Shown here: positions 60,676 through 64,000 of the stretch, piece by piece | Layout of the letters: each line of letters begins with the position of its first letter | Numbering within the stretch: the first letter of the stretch is position 1 | NCBI RefSeq assembly: GCF_000382065.1 | Contig: NZ_KB907499.1 | Span: 233,631 to 297,630 of the forward strand | From: Stenotrophomonas hibiscicola ATCC 19867 | GTDB lineage: Bacteria > Pseudomonadota > Gammaproteobacteria > Xanthomonadales > Xanthomonadaceae | DNA length: 64,000 bases | Direction of reading: 5' to 3' | The notes under the pieces: generated by a model | What the model was told of the DNA's origin: nothing | What the model saw: the letters and a program-made list of their open reading frames with translations, nothing else | Database searches by the model: none | Translations under genes and position numbers: made by a program

Positions 60676-61422
60676 TCACCGGCAATCTTCCGGCAGTGCG
60701 GCAATCGCCGATACCACCACCGCCTGCATGCCCTTCCCCACGGCCATGTCCAGTTCCCCGCCAGTTCCCCCATGCTGGCGCCGCAGCTCGTCCTCGCACA
60801 GGCCGCGCACCCGCGCACGGGCATTCGCGCGCAGGCTGCTGCACCGCCAGTCGGCGCCACCCAGCGGCAGCACCGAATACACCACGCTGTTGCAGGCGTT
60901 GCCGGCACGCTGCTGCAGCGACAGTCCACCAAAATCCCGCGGTTCGCTGCTGCGTTGCGGGTCGAAGTAGCTGTCCGGAAACGTGCGCGCATACTGTTCG
61001 ATGTCCACGGCCATGCTGCGCCCAACGGCCAACGGCATCTGCAGCGGCTGCCCGCACGGCGTCGCATCGGCGCGGTGCTGGATGTACTGGTAGATCGGCC
61101 GGTCCAGCGATGGGTCCTGCTGGGTCACCGCGCTGACTGCCGCCAGCACCGGCAGCGATGCACGATTGGCCATGCGCGCCAGCAGCCCCGCCTGCGCCGG
61201 CTGGCAGCGGTCGCGCAATGTTGCTGCGAGCAGGAAGAGCACGTCGTTGCGAAACGCGGGGTCATCACCCAGACGCTGTTCGATACGCTGGCTGGCATCG
61301 GACGCCGGTGCCGGAAACGCGACCGCAGGCGGCGCGGTGGGTGCGCGCTGCCGCTGCCACCACACCAGCAGCACCACCGCGCCCAGCAGCACCCCGGTAG
61401 CCATGGGCCATCGCCTGCGCAT
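60676..61422 (-). CDS. Membrane-anchored protein, last gene of the ABC/DUF3299 operon
   Basis: A 248-residue protein with an N-terminal transmembrane helix (about 6-24) and a periplasmic region with several Cys (DRCQP, TPCGQP, NACNSV, WRCSS, GLCED). It starts by TGATG overlap with the DUF3299 gene (stop 61422-61424). No family recognised. Operon position implies a link with the ABC exporter and the DUF3299 lipoproteins. Confidence 0.72.
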   Translation of the reverse strand: MRRRWPMATGVLLGAVVLLVWWQRQRAPTAPPAVAFPAPASDASQRIEQRLGDDPAFRNDVLFLLAATLRDRCQPAQAGLLARMANRASLPVLAAVSAVTQQDPSLDRPIYQYIQHRADATPCGQPLQMPLAVGRSMAVDIEQYARTFPDSYFDPQRSSEPRDFGGLSLQQRAGNACNSVVYSVLPLGGADWRCSSLRANARARVRGLCEDELRRQHGGTGGELDMAVGKGMQAVVVSAIAALPEDCR

Positions 61423-62042
61423 CAGTTGCGGATCGCCGTCAGCGTGGCTGCCGCGGCATCGTAGGACGCGCTGGCGATGTCCGCGTCGAAACGCTTCACC
61501 TGCAGGCGGCCGGCAAGCCGGTACGGATCCCACAGATCGCCCAGCGCGATCGGTGTCGCCAGGGTCGCGTGGATGATCTGGTTGGGTGGCGGCGGCGGCA
61601 CATGGATACACGCGCCGTAGAACGGCACGAACAGCAGTTCATCGACCAGGCCGGCATCGTTGGTGCCGAGCGGCACCACGTAGCCATCCAGATCCACCGC
61701 GCGACCGTCGACAGCGTCGACCACGCGCGAGGAGCCGAACTGCTTGGCCCGGTCCGGGCTGGAATGGTCGATCTCCAGCCCCGGTGGCGTGCCCGAGCCG
61801 GTGTCGTCGATCAGGCCACCCTCGCCCTCCATGCCATTGCGTGACAGGCCGATCTGCGGGGGTGGGCGCTGGTAGCTCACTTCGTCGGGTCGCAACGCGT
61901 CCCAACGGTCGATGGGGGCTTCGGCCGTGGCGGAGGGCGCCGGCTTGTCCTGCGGCCCGACCACCAAGGCATCGCCGCCCGGCGCCGTACAGCCTGCCAA
62001 CCACAGGCATCCCACCGCCAGCAACAGGTGACTACGGTTCAT
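61422..62042 (-). CDS. DUF3299 lipoprotein, copy 2
   Basis: A 206-residue lipoprotein (lipobox LAGC, Cys18). The DUF3299 core is GYVVPL, then FVPFYGACIHVPPPPPNQII and a C-terminal RLAGRLQVKRFD. The neighbouring gene encodes a paralogue with the same core (FVPYYGACIHVPPPPPNQIV). DUF3299 proteins accompany LolD/FtsX-like ABC exporters. It overlaps both neighbouring genes. Confidence 0.88.
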   Translation of the reverse strand: MNRSHLLLAVGCLWLAGCTAPGGDALVVGPQDKPAPSATAEAPIDRWDALRPDEVSYQRPPPQIGLSRNGMEGEGGLIDDTGSGTPPGLEIDHSSPDRAKQFGSSRVVDAVDGRAVDLDGYVVPLGTNDAGLVDELLFVPFYGACIHVPPPPPNQIIHATLATPIALGDLWDPYRLAGRLQVKRFDADIASASYDAAAATLTAIRN

Positions 62043-62583
62043 AGGGCCTCAGCTGTGCGTCACGCATGGTGTAGGCCGAACCGGCCAGATCGTCATCCAA
62101 GCGTTCGGCGCGCAGGGTGCCGGCCAGGAAGAACGGTGAGTACATGTCCGGCATCTCGATCGGGCGCGGCAGCACTACGTGCACGATCTGGTTCGGTGGT
62201 GGTGGTGGCACGTGGATGCAGGCGCCGTAGTACGGCACGAACAGGAATTCGGTCAGCCGCCCGTCCTGCGCGTTGGCCAGTGGCACCACGTAACCCGGCA
62301 GGCGCACCGGCCGCTGCAGGACCGTGTCCACCGTGCGGAAGGTACCGAACTGCGGCATGCGCCGGTTGCCGCTGTGCTCGACCTCCGGGCCCTCGCCCCG
62401 CTCCAGCGCGGCCAGCTCGTCCTTGGGCATCATCTGCAACCAGTCCAGCTCCTGCTCCACAGCGCCTGCAGGGTCATCGCGGTCGACGACCGGCGAGGGT
62501 GGCAAGGCCTGTACGCCGGTATCCACCGGCCGCTCACAGGCGGCCAGCGCCAGCACCATTGCCACTACCCGCATCCATCGCAT
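62032..62583 (-). CDS. DUF3299 lipoprotein, copy 1
   Basis: A 183-residue lipoprotein (LALAAC, Cys16). It shares the GYVVPL and YYGACIHVPPPPPNQIV core with the downstream gene. ATG 62583 follows a GGGAGG site. It overlaps the next gene by 11 bases and follows the permease gene by two bases. The pair probably arose by tandem duplication. Confidence 0.88.
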   Translation of the reverse strand: MRWMRVVAMVLALAACERPVDTGVQALPPSPVVDRDDPAGAVEQELDWLQMMPKDELAALERGEGPEVEHSGNRRMPQFGTFRTVDTVLQRPVRLPGYVVPLANAQDGRLTEFLFVPYYGACIHVPPPPPNQIVHVVLPRPIEMPDMYSPFFLAGTLRAERLDDDLAGSAYTMRDAQLRPYEP

Positions 62584-62585
62584 GC

Positions 62586-63839
62586 TCAGCCTCCCGGTGA
62601 AAGGCCATCGGCCAAGGTGCGCCGGTAAGCGAGCAACGCCGGGACCAGCCCGGCTACGGCGCTGATCAGCAGCACGCCCGCAGCCCATGCCAGTTCACGG
62701 CCATCCGGCCAGACATGGGTGATCGACAGACCGAAGGTGGCCAGTACCCAGCCGCGCCCGGCAATGCTGGCGACCACCAGCAGCGACAGGGCCAGCACGC
62801 TGGCCACCGCACTGGTCGCCACCGCTTCCACCACGAGCAGGCCAGCGATGTAGCCCGGTCGCGCACCGGTGGCACGCAGGATGGCCATCTCGCGCCGCCG
62901 CTCCTGCAGGGTGGAGACCAGCAGCGCCACCAGCGAGACCATGCCCAGCAGCACCACCATTGCACTGATCAGCTGCAGGGCTCGCTCGGCGGTGCCCAGC
63001 GACTGCCACAGCTGCTGTAGGGTCACGCCGGGCAGGATCGCCAGCATCGCCTCGTCCGGATACTCGTTGATCCTGCGCTCTACCGAGAACGTGGAGATGC
63101 GCGAGTTCAGGCCGAGCATGAAGGCGGTGATGCTGGTCGGGGTCAGGTCCAGGTGGCGCGCCTGCTCGGCGCTGACGCTCTGGCTGCGCAGCTGCACGCC
63201 CGATCGCCAGTCAACATGGATCGCCTCGATGGCCGGCAGCGAGACCAGCAGCGACGAATCCACCGGCGTGCCTGTGCGCTGCAGGATGCCGGCAACGCGG
63301 AACGGCTTGTCGGCATGCGTGGCCAGCGTGACCGCGCCGGTGCCGTGCGCCAGCACGATCTCGTCGCCGAGGCCGACCTTCTGCGCGCGAGCCACCTCCG
63401 CGCCGATCACCGCGTCATACAGATCATCGAAGGGCCGCCCCTGTGCAAAGGCCAGCGCGTGGCCGGAACCATAACGATAGTGTTCAAAGTAGCCGCCAGT
63501 GGTACCCACTACCCGGTAGCCGCGCCAGGAATCGCCCAGCGACAACGGCACCGACCACTTCACCTGCGGCAATGCGGACAGCTCCTGGTAGGACTGCCAG
63601 GACACGTTGTTGGTCGGGTCGCCGATATGGAACACCGAATACAGCAGCAGGTTCACCGGTCCCGAACGCGCACCGACGATCAGATCGGTGCCCGATACGG
63701 TGCTGGCAAACCCCTCGTGCGCCTGCGTGCGTACACGCTCGACGCCCAGCAGCAGCACCACGCTGAGGGTGATGACCAGCACGGTCAGGCCCACGCTCAA
63801 CGCGCGGCTGCGCAGGCTGGCCCAGGCAAGCTCAAGCAT
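62586..63839 (-). CDS. FtsX/MacB-type ABC transporter permease
   Basis: A 417-residue inner-membrane permease: one N-terminal helix (about 13-36), a large periplasmic domain (about 40-270) and three C-terminal helices (about 285-410) of the FtsX fold (LLGMVSLVALLVSTLQERRREMAILRATGARP). This is the LolC/MacB type that moves lipoproteins or extracts substrates. ATG 63839 overlaps the ATPase stop by eight bases. Confidence 0.9.
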   Translation of the reverse strand: MLELAWASLRSRALSVGLTVLVITLSVVLLLGVERVRTQAHEGFASTVSGTDLIVGARSGPVNLLLYSVFHIGDPTNNVSWQSYQELSALPQVKWSVPLSLGDSWRGYRVVGTTGGYFEHYRYGSGHALAFAQGRPFDDLYDAVIGAEVARAQKVGLGDEIVLAHGTGAVTLATHADKPFRVAGILQRTGTPVDSSLLVSLPAIEAIHVDWRSGVQLRSQSVSAEQARHLDLTPTSITAFMLGLNSRISTFSVERRINEYPDEAMLAILPGVTLQQLWQSLGTAERALQLISAMVVLLGMVSLVALLVSTLQERRREMAILRATGARPGYIAGLLVVEAVATSAVASVLALSLLVVASIAGRGWVLATFGLSITHVWPDGRELAWAAGVLLISAVAGLVPALLAYRRTLADGLSPGG

Positions 63840-64000
63840 GGCCGGCACCTGCCTGGTTGATCTCGGTCAGTGAAATGGTGCGATCGAACAACGGCTGCAG
63901 GCTGTCGTCATGGCTGACCACCAGCACCGTGGTGCCGGCCGCCTGGCACTGCGCGGACATCAGCTGCAGGAAGGCGCTCGCCGCTTCGCGGTCGAGCGCC
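63832..64000 (-). CDS. ABC transporter ATP-binding protein (LolD-like), cut by window edge
   Basis: The C-terminal 55 codons of an ABC ATPase. The reading frame shows A-L-D-R-E-A-A-S (D-loop area), then TTVLVVSHD with the switch His, and the end TISLTEIN. It overlaps the permease start by eight bases, giving an ATPase-permease pair. Walker motifs lie beyond the window. Confidence 0.85.
   Translation of the reverse strand, partial: ALDREAASAFLQLMSAQCQAAGTTVLVVSHDDSLQPLFDRTISLTEINQAGAGHA

Overview
The window is a chromosomal stretch of a high-GC gammaproteobacterium, almost certainly the Stenotrophomonas maltophilia complex. The evidence is an L1-type subclass B3 metallo-beta-lactamase gene (50200-51069), GTAG-headed palindromes of the SMAG type in many intergenic gaps, GC-rich codon use throughout and several Xanthomonadaceae-type families. 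No tRNA, rRNA, CRISPR array, insertion sequence or prophage was seen. Genes are dense and many neighbours overlap by ATGA, so short operons are common.

Region 1-15 kb: a secreted S8 protease cut by the window edge, an orphan HExxH protein, a secreted non-specific nuclease, a HAD phosphatase, a VOC protein coupled to a small membrane protein, and an unusual 827-residue methyltransferase/Moco-sulfurase-like fusion. A lysR-araC pair lies divergent to a duplicated-domain Tat-type protein and a PD40 propeller protein. Region 13.8-21 kb: a sigma-54 activator is divergent from a six-gene cassette that reads as a Fap-like functional amyloid system (repeat-bearing subunits, C39 peptidase, coiled-coil/beta-barrel exporter). 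A good -24/-12 promoter and two upstream 21-bp repeats lie between them.

Region 21-36 kb: a beta-hydroxyacid dehydrogenase, an SPFH/zinc-ribbon/membrane trio, an Inh-type protease inhibitor, a CDF transporter, a 3-methyladenine glycosylase, a GAF-PAS-PAS-GGDEF cyclase and exonuclease III. These are followed by a GH13 trehalose-synthase-like enzyme, an LLM oxidoreductase, a sensory-rhodopsin-transducer homologue, an SDR, a small MscS channel and an AlkZ/YcaQ-like protein. Region 36-42 kb: a TetR gene divergent from a TonB siderophore receptor, a structured palindromic element upstream of a small orphan gene, a TraX homologue and a proline iminopeptidase.

Region 42-46 kb is a magnesium cassette: a 29-codon leader ORF starting M-D-P-D-P (MgtL-like), a 99-residue protein, MgtA and MgtC. 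Region 46-56 kb: a histidine kinase and FixJ-type regulator, DUF1697, LtrA, blaL1, a copper-type DUF411/Cys-rich pair, a DUF4034 protein, and a YdeP-like molybdoenzyme divergent from fdhD. Region 56-64 kb: an AhpD-like protein divergent from an AraC regulator, a TetR/SmvA-type efflux operon with a perfect 32-bp palindrome at its promoter, and a minus-strand operon of an ABC ATPase (cut), an FtsX-type permease, two DUF3299 lipoproteins and a membrane-anchored protein.
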